Shown here in pieces: positions 17,134-26,470 of a stretch of 64,000 bases of DNA. Location of the stretch: NCBI RefSeq assembly GCF_007004665.1, contig NZ_ML660062.1:124001-188000 (forward strand). The letters are read 5' to 3'. This stretch comes from Denitrobaculum tricleocarpae (GTDB taxonomy: Bacteria; Pseudomonadota; Alphaproteobacteria; Kiloniellales; Kiloniellaceae). Both the position numbers and the translations under genes were made by a program. Position 1 is the first letter of the stretch. Each line of letters begins with the position of its first letter. The notes below the pieces were generated by a model. It had not been told where the DNA came from and searched no databases. It saw nothing but the letters and a program-made list of their open reading frames with translations.

Positions 17134-18558
17134 ATGGACCACAAAGAAGTACAGATGTTGGCGGCGGAGTTTGTGCTCGGCACCTTGAACAGGGCCATGC
17201 TGCTGCAATTCAAAAACGAACTGAGTCAGAATCCGGCGTTGCGCACGGCTGTGAAAGACTGGGAACGGCGTTTCGGGATGGAGCGCGGTGGTGCGCCGCT
17301 TCACCGTGAGAAGCCTGATCCGGCCTCGGAACCGCACGAAACACCGAAGAACGAAACATCTTTCAGCCGCAAAGGCGACAGCGCCAGCGAAGCCGATCCC
17401 ATTCTCGATCAAAAGACCCAACGCGAAGTGCAGGCCACTTTAGAGCAGATATCGCTGGATTCGACCCTTGCCAGCCGGGTGCGCTGCGGACAGGCGGGTC
17501 AGCGGGTCCCCCGCAGAGTAACGGCTGCAACGCCCAGTCAATCACCGCCGCGAACCAGCCGGTCGGGAAACACGGCGCGCGCCCTGGTGTCGGCCCTCGA
17601 ACAAGAGGTCAACTCGGCGACCAGCCCGGACGCCGACTTTAAGACCGGCCCAAAGGCCGATCCGGAGACCAAGCCGGAAGTCCGCCGGCAGCAAACGACC
17701 AAACAGCTTCCAAAGGCACCGCAAGCGCAGGACGGCACCAAAGCCGAGAACGATACCAAAACCGAGGAGACCGAGAAGCACGCGCGGGACCAGGCAGCCT
17801 TGAAGGTCCAATCCGTCTTAAAAGCCGCCCGGAACATTTTGTCGAAGCAGGCTTCAGAGGCCAAGCAGCCCCCCCGGGGGAAAGAGACATCTCAGGTGAC
17901 GGAAAATGCCCCGGCCGGCGCGGCGTCTCAGGCCGAAGAGACGCGGCCCGTCCTTGACACAACGCCAGTCCCAGACTCACCAAGAGTCCCAGAATCACCA
18001 AGAGTCCCAGAATCACCAAAAGCCCCAGAATCACCAAAGGTCTCAGAATCACCAAAGGTTCAAGAGACACCCAAGATCCAGGAAACCTTGCCGGTCCAAG
18101 ACTCCCCAAAGGCCAAGGAAAATCCGTCCGCCCATGAAACAACAGCGGCCCAGGAAATGCTGCCGGCAAAAGCGGCCTCTGGCGCCACCCCTGCGGCTCA
18201 GGATGAGCCCGGGGATTCGGCACCATCGCTTCTGCGCGCCGAGGACGGCATTTGGGACGCGCTTGCGCCACGGGTGTACAAAAAACGACTCAACCGGGAC
18301 GACAGTTTCAACCGGCAGAGTTATCTGCTTCGTATGATTCCCGGCGGCCGCATACAGCCTCAACGCAGAGGCGGGATCGAAGAAATCTACGTGGTGGAAG
18401 GCCGGGTCAAAATCGGCGAAAACACCCTCGGTCCCGGCGATTTTCAAGCCTTTGCGGCCAGGAGCTTCATACCGGAAATCGCCGCATCCGGCGATAGTCT
18501 GGTTTTGGTCCGTGGCCAGATCGCGACACGGATCCCCGATCCCGAAGGCACGGCCTGA
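17134..18558 (+). CDS. Anti-sigma-like N-terminus, disordered repeat linker and C-terminal cupin
   Basis: The 474-residue protein begins with a motif like that of RskA/ChrR-type anti-sigma factors (LAAEFVLGTLNRAMLLQFK, followed by NPALRTAVKDWERRF). About 260 Lys/Pro/Glu/Ser/Thr-rich residues of low complexity follow, including tandem PESPKV-type hexapeptides. The last 105 residues or so form a ChrR-like cupin (GGIEEIYVVEGRVKIGENTLGPGDFQAF). ChrR joins an anti-sigma domain to a cupin, but its zinc-binding HxxxCxxC is absent here and no sigma factor gene is adjacent. A role in sensing envelope or oxidative stress is plausible but unproven. There is no membrane segment. A TTG 48 bp upstream is a less likely start. 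Confidence 0.7.
   Translation: MDHKEVQMLAAEFVLGTLNRAMLLQFKNELSQNPALRTAVKDWERRFGMERGGAPLHREKPDPASEPHETPKNETSFSRKGDSASEADPILDQKTQREVQATLEQISLDSTLASRVRCGQAGQRVPRRVTAATPSQSPPRTSRSGNTARALVSALEQEVNSATSPDADFKTGPKADPETKPEVRRQQTTKQLPKAPQAQDGTKAENDTKTEETEKHARDQAALKVQSVLKAARNILSKQASEAKQPPRGKETSQVTENAPAGAASQAEETRPVLDTTPVPDSPRVPESPRVPESPKAPESPKVSESPKVQETPKIQETLPVQDSPKAKENPSAHETTAAQEMLPAKAASGATPAAQDEPGDSAPSLLRAEDGIWDALAPRVYKKRLNRDDSFNRQSYLLRMIPGGRIQPQRRGGIEEIYVVEGRVKIGENTLGPGDFQAFAARSFIPEIAASGDSLVLVRGQIATRIPDPEGTA
17971..18114 (+). repeat. 18-bp in-frame tandem repeat encoding P-E-S-P-K-V units
   Basis: Eight consecutive 18-bp units begin at 17971. Units 1-5 are nearly identical (consensus CCAGAATCACCAAAGGTC) and units 6-8 are degenerate. 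They encode PDSPRV, PESPRV, PESPKA, PESPKV, SESPKV-type hexapeptides. Copy number could change by slippage without frameshift, altering linker length. Confidence 0.85.
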
Positions 18559-18739
18559 CTTCTCCCCGATTGAATGTAAGCACTTGACTTCCGGCAATGT
18601 TTGCCACTAGACCGGTGCATTCGTTAACCATATTCACTCAAGACTAGTGCCGGATTTAACTGTCAGCCTGTTTACGTCTTGGTCATAAACTGCTGCGAGA
18701 CTGGTCAAGCTGAACAACGGCAATTGAGGATGAAAATAC

Positions 18740-19063
18740 GTGTCGATACTGCCTATCGGACATCTCGCGTTTACCAAGGCCGATATCAATGTGCTCGTCG
18801 AAGCGGGCACCCACTTGGTCGACGATCAGCGCGCCGGATCCTGTGTTCCGGTTGAAATCGACAACGGCGAGGTTGTCGTCGCAATCCTGGATCAGGACGA
18901 CGAATATCTCCTCTGCGCATTTGGCAAAGACCACGGCTGGTATTGTGCCTACGACTCCGAATGGTCGGTCATCGCCCGCAGCCAGTTTATTCAGGACGTG
19001 ATCGACGTTCTGCCCACTGTTGCGGAGAACAATGATCGCAGGTCGGCAGCCAACGCAGCCTGA
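18740..19063 (+). CDS. Small acidic protein of unknown function
   Basis: A 107-residue soluble protein starting at GTG, with GAGGA nine bases upstream. The sequence is well balanced and protein-like (GHLAFTKADINVLVEAGTHL, VEIDNGEVVVAILDQDDEYL), rich in Asp and Glu, with no signal peptide or membrane helix. I do not recognise the family. It stands alone between the cupin protein and a small lipoprotein on the opposite strand. Confidence 0.65.
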   Translation: MSILPIGHLAFTKADINVLVEAGTHLVDDQRAGSCVPVEIDNGEVVVAILDQDDEYLLCAFGKDHGWYCAYDSEWSVIARSQFIQDVIDVLPTVAENNDRRSAANAA

Positions 19064-19192
19064 CCCCGCTGGAAAGTCTCTCGTTCGCCGGGCCTGACCG
19101 CCCGGTACGAAAGCCTGCGAGAATAGAATTTCCCTCTGCGCCCGGACGCCCCGTTGCTATGCCGCGGATCACCGGGCCGGCAGAAACCAAAA

Positions 19193-19218
19193 GACGGCGG
19201 CCCAAAAGGGCCGCCGTC
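19193..19218 (-). terminator. Rho-independent terminator for the small lipoprotein gene
   Basis: An 11-bp perfect stem (GACGGCGGCCC with GGGCCGCCGTC) and a 4-nt loop. Read on the minus strand it is followed by TTTTGG, so it best terminates leftward transcription from the lipoprotein gene at 19544; in the plus direction the T-run is weaker. Confidence 0.75.
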
Positions 19219-19376
19219 ACTTCTGTTGGGTCAATCCTCGCTACCCGGGCACGTCGCTCGACCCGAGTAAGAGCTTGCCAGCCGGACCAGCCCGGCTCGC
19301 AGTCCAGACCCTATTCCCTAACTTCACGCGGAAGAATGCGCAGAAGAATGTACAGAAGACCCTGCGCCTCGGCCCC

Positions 19377-19544
19377 TTACTGCGTAGGAACCGACGGATC
19401 CTGAGGCTGCTGGTTGTCAGGCACCTGCTCAAGCTGAGCCGGCGCTTCACTTTGCTGTTCCCGCGGAACTTCGTCGCACGCCGACACCGCAGCACCCAAA
19501 GCAAGAACCGCGAACAACGGGGCGAAACGCTTCACTTCAAACAT
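19377..19544 (-). CDS. Small outer-membrane-type lipoprotein (55 aa)
   Basis: The 55-residue product has a lipoprotein signal peptide (MFEVKRFAPLFAVLALGAAV then SAC; lipobox AVSAC with Cys at 23), leaving a mature tail of 33 residues rich in Gln, Pro, Glu and Asp. ATG 19544 is preceded by AAGGAG six bases upstream, one of the best ribosome-binding sites in the window, which supports it as a real gene. A terminator lies about 160 bp downstream. No family is recognised; small Pro/Gln-rich lipoproteins like this are usually lineage-specific. Confidence 0.75.
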   Translation of the reverse strand: MFEVKRFAPLFAVLALGAAVSACDEVPREQQSEAPAQLEQVPDNQQPQDPSVPTQ

Positions 19545-19780
19545 CGTAATCTCCTTCATAACAATACAACATCGTTATGAATCGAATATTTGCGCCCGTA
19601 AAGTGACATTCAATCGCTTTTTACATTGCTATTTTTATATCACAGAATGCCATTTATTTGACATCCATTAGACACCTGAGGATCACAGAAACTGATTTCA
19701 GATGAGAGCTATAATTTCGCATTGAATGTATTGCGCCTAGTTTTACAGGCGCCACCGATTACTGTTGGGCATTCCCGGGG

Positions 19781-21055
19781 TCACGCGCCTTCTCCCCCCT
19801 GCGGCTTAATGTCTTTTGCCGTGGCGTAGATCGAGGACGCCAGAAACAGCGCAACGGCAATGGATGCAAAACCAAGGCGATAACCCAGTTCGTCCGACAG
19901 GCCTGAGCGCCTGCTGAGATCCAGGACGAGACCGAAACCACCCTGCAGCAGGGGAATACCGGCCACGGAAACCAGGGTCAGGAGTGTCGAAGCACGGCCA
20001 ACGAGGTGATCGCCGAAGAGCGCACGGTTGTGCGCAGCCAATGGCAAATAGAATTGCTGGCAGAAGGTCATAAAGACCAGGCAGGCAATCGCGGCCCCCA
20101 GAGGCGCCTGCGGCCAAAGCGCGAGCACGGCAAGGCTGCTGAACGACAAGAAGGTACATCCCAAGATGACGCCCTTGCGTGTGCCAAAGCGGCGGTCCAA
20201 AGGCCCCACGACCAAACCTGCGAAACTGGTCGACAGAAAGAGCACAAAGAGGATCAGCCCGGTTTCAGTCCGGCTGAGGCCGTGGACCTCCTGGAAATAA
20301 GGCCCACCCCAAAGTCCGGCAATCGCAGTGATGGGCGCAAAGGTCACCAGCCCAAGCGCCAGGATCTTGAAGAAGTCCCGCTTGCCAAAGATCTCCCGAT
20401 ATCCGGTCAGAGTTTCCTTGATTGACCTGGGACGGCCGCCCTGGTCACGATAGTCAGGAGGTGCATCGCGGATCGTCAGGTATCCGAGCAACGATACGGC
20501 CAGAATAAGGAAACCGACCGCGGCAAAGTTCGACCGCCAGCCGAAGATCCCGATGGATTCGGCGAGCGGGTAGGTTCCGGTCAAGCCTCCGATGCCGCCG
20601 ATCGCGACCATGAGACCGGACAGGGTGGCAAACCTGTCCTGCGGGAACCAGCGTGCGAAGAGGAGGTAAGCTCCGGCCGTGAGCGATGCAAACCCGACAC
20701 CCAGGAGAATCCGCGCCACGAGCAGCCACTGGACGTCGATCGCCTGCGCAAAAAGCAGGCTGCCGCAGCCTGACAGGGCGAGCGAAAACGGTACGACCCG
20801 TCGGACGCCGTAGCGGTCCAGTGCGATACCCGCGGGTACCTGCATGATCACCGTCGCAATGAACATCGCACCGATCACGCCGCCAATCGCCGTGGGGGTC
20901 AGCTGAAATTCTTCGGTCAGAACCGGTGAGATAATTCCGCCGGCGGCACGGTGAAACTGCGCCATGGCGAAAATCAAAGCGCAGAAGAGGACGATCCAGA
21001 TACGGGCCAAAGGCAAATTTGATGAAGCCGTCAAGAGAACCGCAGTCTTTCTCAT
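19781..21055 (-). CDS. MFS transporter
   Basis: The 424-residue protein has about 12 hydrophobic segments and major-facilitator signatures: the loop 2-3 motif after VPAGIALDRYGVRRV, the proline/glycine-rich GAYLLFARWFPQDRFATLSGL segment, and an internal half-repeat (VGPLDRRFGTRKGV). It resembles the general metabolite:proton symporters of alphaproteobacteria rather than a defined drug exporter. It stands alone upstream of tRNA-Gly; its substrate is not inferable. Confidence 0.88.
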   Translation of the reverse strand: MRKTAVLLTASSNLPLARIWIVLFCALIFAMAQFHRAAGGIISPVLTEEFQLTPTAIGGVIGAMFIATVIMQVPAGIALDRYGVRRVVPFSLALSGCGSLLFAQAIDVQWLLVARILLGVGFASLTAGAYLLFARWFPQDRFATLSGLMVAIGGIGGLTGTYPLAESIGIFGWRSNFAAVGFLILAVSLLGYLTIRDAPPDYRDQGGRPRSIKETLTGYREIFGKRDFFKILALGLVTFAPITAIAGLWGGPYFQEVHGLSRTETGLILFVLFLSTSFAGLVVGPLDRRFGTRKGVILGCTFLSFSSLAVLALWPQAPLGAAIACLVFMTFCQQFYLPLAAHNRALFGDHLVGRASTLLTLVSVAGIPLLQGGFGLVLDLSRRSGLSDELGYRLGFASIAVALFLASSIYATAKDIKPQGGEGA

Positions 21056-21142
21056 CGAATTCCAGCGCGCCCTGCATGCCGTGCCGGAAGTGTCATGGAC
21101 GCACAGCCGCCATCAGGGAGTGTTGTAAGATGACAGGAAAGC

Positions 21143-21216
21143 TGGAGCGGGCGAAGGGAATCGAACCCTCGTCGTAAGCTTGGGAAGCTTCTGCTCTACC
21201 ATTGAGCTACGCCCGC
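21143..21216 (-). tRNA. tRNA-Gly (anticodon CCC)
   Basis: The minus strand reads GCGGGCGTAGCTCAATGG and so on, with a paired acceptor stem (GCGGGC with GCCCGC), the D-loop GTAGCTCAATGGTAGAGC, an anticodon loop TTCCCAA giving anticodon CCC, the T-arm GAGGGTTCGATTCCCTT and an encoded 3' CCA (TCCA). The length is 74 nt including CCA. CCC decodes GGG. Confidence 0.95.
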
Positions 21217-21438
21217 AGCCGGTTTTTGTATAAGCGAAGGCGCCGCGGGATGCAATGGCGCACACCTTTGCTGCGGACCGCCACAACACAAACCTGAAGC
21301 TGTGCCGACGCTGCAGATAATCGATGCAAGCGGTAACTTCCCGGTAAAAGCCGCGTGAAGGCGTTTTTCTAGCTACTGACATTGGCGAGCACGCAGGCTA
21401 GGTTGCCCCTCGCCCGAAATCAGAGAAAAGAAGCAACG

Positions 21439-22677
21439 ATGCGCAGTATTCAGACCGGAATTCGCCAGATTTTCATCGGCCTTATCTGCCTGCTCGGCAC
21501 CGCTGCTGCGAGCCAGGCCCAGACTCAGGATGAGACTGTCGCCGCGAACTGGGAGGAGACCCTTGCCGCGGCGCGCGGGCAAGAGGTTTACTGGAACGCC
21601 TGGGGCGGAGACGAACGCATCAACGCTTACATCGCCTGGGTTGGCCAGCGCGTTCGGGACGATTACGGCATCAAGCTGAACCACGTGAAACTCTCGGACA
21701 CGGCCGACGCGGTTTCCCGGGTTCTGGCCGAGAAGGCAGCGGGCCGCACATCCGGCGGCTCGATCGACCTCATCTGGATCAATGGCGAGAACTTCGCGGC
21801 CATGAAGGAAAACGGACTTCTGTTCGGTCCCTTCAGCGAAGAGCTTCCCAATTTCGCCGGGGTCGACGTCGAACATAAGCCCAGCACGCTGGTGGACTTT
21901 ACGGTTCCCGTCGAAGGCCTGGAAGCGCCCTGGGGCATGGCCAAGATCAATTTCATCTATGACAGCGCCCGCGTGAAGACGACTCCACGCTCCATTCCGG
22001 GCTTTCTGGAGTGGGCAGAAGCAAACCCGGGCCGCTTCACCTACCCGACCCCACCCGACTTCATCGGCTCGACCTTCCTGAAACAGGTTTTGATCGAACT
22101 GGCGGAGGATCGGGACGAACTTCAAAAGCCCTTCACCAGCGACGCGCGCTTCGCCGAGGTGACGGCACCTCTTTGGGATTACCTCGACGCTCTGCATCCA
22201 CATCTCTGGCGCAAGGGTGCACTTTTCCCCGCCAACGGTCCGGCACAAAGGCAGTTGCTGGATGACGGCGAAGTCGACATCCACATCTCCTTCTATCCAT
22301 CGGAAGCATCATCACTGATCGCGACCGACCTGCTGCCGGATACCGCACGGGTCTTCGTGTTGGAAGAAGGTACGATCGGCAACACGCACTTTGTGGCCAT
22401 TCCCTTTAACGCGTCGGCCAAGGAGGCCGCCATGGTCGTTGCGGATTTTCTCATGAGTCCCGAGGCTCAGGCGGAAAAGCAGAACGAGGCGGTCTGGGGT
22501 GACGACACGGTGCTTGCCATGTCGAAACTCTCGAACGAAGACCGGCAGCGCTTTGACGATCTGCCGCGCGGTGTCGCAACACTTACGCCCGAGCAACTGG
22601 GCGCGACGCTGTTGGAACCCCACCCGGCATGGATGACCAAAATTGAGGCGGAATGGCAGCAGCGCTATAGCCGCTGA
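21439..22677 (+). CDS. ynjB: YnjB-type ABC transporter substrate-binding protein
   Basis: The protein, 412 residues from ATG 21439, begins with a signal peptide (IFIGLICLLGTAAASQAQ, cleavage after about residue 28) followed by a YnjB/COG4134-like binding domain (GQEVYWNAWGGDERINAYI, SGGSIDLIWINGENFAAMKE, YPSEASSLIA). YnjBCD systems are related to thiamine and iron ABC importers, but their substrate is not established. It is the first gene of a three-gene unit with a two-domain permease and an ATPase. AAGAAG lies near the chosen start; upstream TTG starts lack support. Confidence 0.88.
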   Translation: MRSIQTGIRQIFIGLICLLGTAAASQAQTQDETVAANWEETLAAARGQEVYWNAWGGDERINAYIAWVGQRVRDDYGIKLNHVKLSDTADAVSRVLAEKAAGRTSGGSIDLIWINGENFAAMKENGLLFGPFSEELPNFAGVDVEHKPSTLVDFTVPVEGLEAPWGMAKINFIYDSARVKTTPRSIPGFLEWAEANPGRFTYPTPPDFIGSTFLKQVLIELAEDRDELQKPFTSDARFAEVTAPLWDYLDALHPHLWRKGALFPANGPAQRQLLDDGEVDIHISFYPSEASSLIATDLLPDTARVFVLEEGTIGNTHFVAIPFNASAKEAAMVVADFLMSPEAQAEKQNEAVWGDDTVLAMSKLSNEDRQRFDDLPRGVATLTPEQLGATLLEPHPAWMTKIEAEWQQRYSR

Positions 22678-22752
22678 TCAGGCGGCACTGACGGCAATGC
22701 ACTTGCCTGAGCCTGCGATCTCCATTGCACCCCGGGCCTCGGGGAAACGCCT

Positions 22753-24459
22753 GTGAACGGATTCAGGCGAGGTGGGATTCTGCGCGCCGCCCCGGGCCTT
22801 ACCATGCTGCTGTTTCTGGCGCCGGTCGGCGCCGGACTGATCGGAACCTGGCTGCCTGCTTTCGGGATTTTTCCTGCACTTGGGGGGGATGAATTCAGCC
22901 TCGCCGGCTGGCGCGAACTCTTTGCCTATCCGGGTCTGGGTTCCGCCCTCAGACTGACACTGGTCTCAGGCATTCTCTCAACATTCTTGTCCCTGGCGCT
23001 GGTCATCGGCTTCGTCGCGTCCTGCGGCGAACGCAAGTCATTTCAAGCGCTTCGCCGTCTCATCGCCCCACTGCTGGCAGTCCCTCACGTCGCAGTGGCA
23101 ATCGGCCTGGCCTTTTTGATCGCCCCCAGCGGATGGTTTGTGCGACTGGTTTCGCCCTGGCCGAGCGGCTGGGACACACCGCCTGATATAGCCACGGTAC
23201 AGGACCCTTACGGGCTCGCACTGACGCTCGGGCTCGTGGTCAAGGAAATGCCGTTTCTTTTCCTCATGACCCTGGCGGCGCTTCACCAGACCCATGCGGA
23301 CCGCCGCCTAGCGATCGCCCGCTCGCTGGGCTACGGCCCCGTAACGGCCTGGATCAAGACGGTCCTGCCTGCGATCTATCCACAGATCCGCTTGCCAATC
23401 TATGCAGTGCTCGCCTTTTCGCTGTCGGTCGTCGACATGGCCTTGATCCTGGCGCCCACCACTCCGCCACCGCTCGCGGTCCTGGTCCTGCGCTGGTTTA
23501 ATGATCCGGATCTGAGCATGCGGTTTGTCGCGGCCGCCTGCGCGAGCCTGCAGTTCGGTATCGTCGCCGCGGCGATCGGAAGTTGGAGACTGCTCGAAAT
23601 CCTGGTTGCCAAGCTCGCCCGGTCCTGGCTGACCGACGGCCGGCGCGGCGGAAGCGGAAGCGCTCTCGCACCGGTTTTCAGTCTGGCGGCCGGCGCCATT
23701 TGCGGACTGGGCGCTTTGAGCATTCTGGGTATGGCGGTCTGGTCGATTGCCAGGCGATGGCGCTATCCGGACGTCCTGCCCAGCGCCGTCTCGCTCGACA
23801 GTTGGATGCGGCAGGGAAGCTCGATCCTGAATGCGGGCCTGAACACTCTGTCCATCGGCCTGGCGGCCGCGGCCATCGCGACCATACTGGTCGTCGCCTG
23901 TCTCGAGAATGAACGCCGCCAGCGGGTCCCTAGCAACGGGCGCGCCATCTGGTTGCTCTACGCGCCCCTGCTGGTACCGCAAATCGGCTTTCTCTTCGGA
24001 ACCCAGGTCCTGGCCGTACATCTGAATCTCGACGGCACCTGGTTGGCCCTGGTCTGGACGCATTTGCTGTTTGTCTTGCCGTACGTGTTTCTCTCACTCT
24101 CGGATTCCTACCGTAATCTCGACGAACGCTATGTCCGCAGCGCGCTCTGTCTCGGAGCGTCGCCCGGCAGGGTCTTCTGGCGGGTCAAGCTGCCGATGCT
24201 GTTACGACCGATTCTTTATGCGATGGCCATCGGATTCGCGGTCAGCGTCGCGCAGTACCTGCCGACCCTGTTTGCAGGCGGCGGGCGTTATGTCACTCTC
24301 ACCACGGAAGCCGTGAGCCTGGCGGCCGGCGCCAATCGCCGGGTGGCTGGCGTCTTTGCTTTACTGCAGGCCCTGATGCCAATGATTGCCTTCGTTTTGG
24401 CAATTGGCATCCCGGCGTTACTCTATCGTCACCGCCGCGGCTTGAGGGGAATCGCGTGA
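22753..24459 (+). CDS. ynjC: YnjC-type ABC transporter permease (two fused permease domains)
   Basis: This 568-residue membrane protein contains two BPD_transp_1 domains in tandem, each with an EAA-like loop (ARSLGYGPVTAWIKTVLPAI in the first half; ALCLGASPGRVFWRVKLPML in the second), the ThiP/FbpB arrangement. It forms the membrane channel of the YnjBCD importer. The start is GTG, 75 bp after the ynjB-like stop, and its end overlaps the ATPase start by GTGA. Confidence 0.9.
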   Translation: MNGFRRGGILRAAPGLTMLLFLAPVGAGLIGTWLPAFGIFPALGGDEFSLAGWRELFAYPGLGSALRLTLVSGILSTFLSLALVIGFVASCGERKSFQALRRLIAPLLAVPHVAVAIGLAFLIAPSGWFVRLVSPWPSGWDTPPDIATVQDPYGLALTLGLVVKEMPFLFLMTLAALHQTHADRRLAIARSLGYGPVTAWIKTVLPAIYPQIRLPIYAVLAFSLSVVDMALILAPTTPPPLAVLVLRWFNDPDLSMRFVAAACASLQFGIVAAAIGSWRLLEILVAKLARSWLTDGRRGGSGSALAPVFSLAAGAICGLGALSILGMAVWSIARRWRYPDVLPSAVSLDSWMRQGSSILNAGLNTLSIGLAAAAIATILVVACLENERRQRVPSNGRAIWLLYAPLLVPQIGFLFGTQVLAVHLNLDGTWLALVWTHLLFVLPYVFLSLSDSYRNLDERYVRSALCLGASPGRVFWRVKLPMLLRPILYAMAIGFAVSVAQYLPTLFAGGGRYVTLTTEAVSLAAGANRRVAGVFALLQALMPMIAFVLAIGIPALLYRHRRGLRGIA

Positions 24460-25262
24460 GTCAGTCTAGAGATGGGTCAAGAGATCCGGCAAGGGATCGG
24501 ACAAAGGACCGAATCGAGGCGCAAAGCAGCTTGGCCTTGCGGGGCGTCAGTCTTGCAATCGCAGGCCGTCCCCTGATCGCGCCGCTGGATCTCGACGTTA
24601 ACGGCGGCGAGATTGTGACCCTCATGGGACCGAGCGGATCCGGCAAGTCGAGCATCCTGGCGTGCGTTTGCGGGACTCTGGACCCAATTTTCGACACGAC
24701 CGGAAAAATTTTTATCAACGGTCAAGATATGACGGGATTCCCACCGGAGCGGCGCCGGGCCGGGATCCTGTTTCAGGACGATCTGCTCTTCCCACATCTC
24801 TCAGTAGGTGAGAACCTCGCCTTCGGTTTACCGCGACACATCAAAAACCGGCAGGAGCGCGACGCCCGCATCAATCAAGCCCTGGTAGAAGCGGATCTGG
24901 AAGGCTTTGCGCGCCGTGACCCGGCGACCCTGTCCGGCGGCCAGCGGGCCCGGGTGGCGTTGATGCGCACTCTGCTGTCCGAACCCCGGGCTCTGCTTCT
25001 TGATGAGCCCTTTTCGAAACTGGACGTTCATCTGCGCGAGAGGGTCCGGCGGTTCGTGTTCGACCACGCCCGAGCGGAGGGCCTGCCGACACTGCTGGTC
25101 ACGCACGATCCGGAGGATGCAGCGGCAACGGGTGAAAGGGTTGTTGAAGTTCAGCCCGCTATGGTTGATAATTCATCGGCCTCTCGGCCGCCGCAAAAAA
25201 ATCATGAAATATCCACAGTTGATCACAGAGAAGTCGGGATAATAAAAAAACTATCACTGTAA
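24456..25262 (+). CDS. ynjD: YnjD-type ABC transporter ATPase
   Basis: A 268-residue ABC ATPase with Walker A GPSGSGKSS, signature LSGGQRARVALMRTLL, Walker B ALLLDEPFSKLD and H-loop LVTHDPEDA. The closest system is YnjD. It begins at GTG inside the ynjC-like stop. About 35 residues at the C-terminus after the Walker B/H-loop region are polar and not family-like (SSASRPPQKNHE), probably a lineage-specific tail or read-on into non-conserved sequence. Confidence 0.88.
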   Translation: MSQSRDGSRDPARDRTKDRIEAQSSLALRGVSLAIAGRPLIAPLDLDVNGGEIVTLMGPSGSGKSSILACVCGTLDPIFDTTGKIFINGQDMTGFPPERRRAGILFQDDLLFPHLSVGENLAFGLPRHIKNRQERDARINQALVEADLEGFARRDPATLSGGQRARVALMRTLLSEPRALLLDEPFSKLDVHLRERVRRFVFDHARAEGLPTLLVTHDPEDAAATGERVVEVQPAMVDNSSASRPPQKNHEISTVDHREVGIIKKLSL

Positions 25263-25459
25263 CGCGATAGGATCGAATGTCGGCGTGTATATTTGCCATC
25301 GAACGGTTTTGACAGTAAGACTCGCCGCACATAGACTGTGTTTTCGTCAGCATCAAGTCCGTAACAACACGCATTGCGAAGTCGCATAGATCCGGTTCAG
25401 AATTACGTCGTTTTATATTCGGTGCGCCACATGGAGCCGCCGTTAAGGAGAGTGTGAAT

Positions 25460-26347
25460 ATGTTCCCTACTAAATTACTTGGCGCTCTCGCCGCTCTGAC
25501 TCTGTTGAGCGGCTGTGCTGGTTTCGGTGTTGGCTACGACATTGAAAACATGCGCAATGCCAATGCATCGGGCGGTACGCCCTTCACCCAGGCTCTGACC
25601 GAGGAGTATCGTCAGATCACCTTGTTCGAGGCTGACGAAATGTACGACTGGCAAGATGCCGGCTACTTCTCTCAAAAAGGTCTGCGCGCCGCAGGCGGCG
25701 AAGTCGTCCTGCCTGAAGAGATTTCTGCATGGCACCTGCCCGCCGACAAGGTCGGTGAACTGACCGACGCCCGTGCCCGTCTGGTCACCGCGCTGGATAA
25801 CGGTGGACGCGAGAACAAGCCAGAGCGGGCCGCTCATGCGCAAGGCCGCTTTGACTGCTGGATCGAGCAACAGGAAGAGAACCACCAGCCTGATCACATC
25901 GCTGCCTGCCGCGATGAGTTCTTCGCCGCGCTCGCGGATCTGGAGGCCAAACCAGCCCCTGCGCCGGCCCCTGCCGCCGCCGCTCCGGCGCCTGCCCCAG
26001 TGATCGCGACGGATGCACCGAAGCCGTTCGTGCTGCTGTTTGATTTCGACAGCTCCAGCGTTCGGGGCGGAGACTTCGCCAAGCTCGACGAAGCCGTCTC
26101 AACTGCAAGCGCACTGGATGATGCAGAATTTGCCGTCACCGGTCATGCTGACCGCGCGGGCTCCGAGGAGTACAACATAGACCTCTCGCTCCAGCGGGCG
26201 GATGCGGTTCGTGCTGCTCTGATCGACCGGGGTGTTGCGCCGGATGCCATCTCGGTTGGTGGACGCGGTGAGGCCGAGTCGGCCGTTCCGACCGCCGATG
26301 GTGTACGTGAACAGGCAAACCGCCGTGTTGAAGTCATTATCCAGTAA
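25460..26347 (+). CDS. OmpA-family peptidoglycan-associated lipoprotein
   Basis: The protein, 295 residues from ATG 25460, has a lipoprotein signal peptide with lipobox LLSGC (Cys 19), a unique N-terminal domain of about 150 residues, an Ala/Pro-rich hinge (about 173-190) and an OmpA C-terminal peptidoglycan-binding domain (LFDFDSSSV, TGHADRAGSEEYN, ISVGGRGE, NRRVEVII). It should sit in the outer membrane facing the periplasm and anchor it to peptidoglycan, like Pal but with an added N-terminal domain. AAGGAG lies nine bases before this ATG; the GTG at 25454 is too close to it. Confidence 0.9.
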   Translation: MFPTKLLGALAALTLLSGCAGFGVGYDIENMRNANASGGTPFTQALTEEYRQITLFEADEMYDWQDAGYFSQKGLRAAGGEVVLPEEISAWHLPADKVGELTDARARLVTALDNGGRENKPERAAHAQGRFDCWIEQQEENHQPDHIAACRDEFFAALADLEAKPAPAPAPAAAAPAPAPVIATDAPKPFVLLFDFDSSSVRGGDFAKLDEAVSTASALDDAEFAVTGHADRAGSEEYNIDLSLQRADAVRAALIDRGVAPDAISVGGRGEAESAVPTADGVREQANRRVEVIIQ

Positions 26348-26396
26348 CCGGATATCGGCTCGCGACCGGGGAATATCCCCGGGTTGATTGAAGAGG

Positions 26397-26430
26397 ACGG
26401 CGTCGCGAGAGCGGCGCCGTTCTTATTTTT
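26397..26430 (+). terminator. Rho-independent terminator after the OmpA-like gene
   Basis: A 10-bp stem (ACGGCGTCGC with GCGGCGCCGT, one G-T pair) closes a GAGA loop and is followed by TCTTATTTTT, 50 bp after the OmpA-like stop codon. Confidence 0.85.
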
Positions 26431-26470
26431 ACTTGATCGTGAGTGACGATATACTAAGGTCCGCCAAGCG

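Noticed and set aside
17971..18114. Regularly repeated DNA considered as a CRISPR array.
   Set aside because: The 18-bp units abut without spacers, are in frame and encode hexapeptides within a gene.
21217..21438. A TPP riboswitch upstream of the ynjB-like gene, suggested by the thiamine-transporter relationship.
   Set aside because: The conserved CTGAGA and ACCTGA(T/A)C-type elements are not found in the right order.
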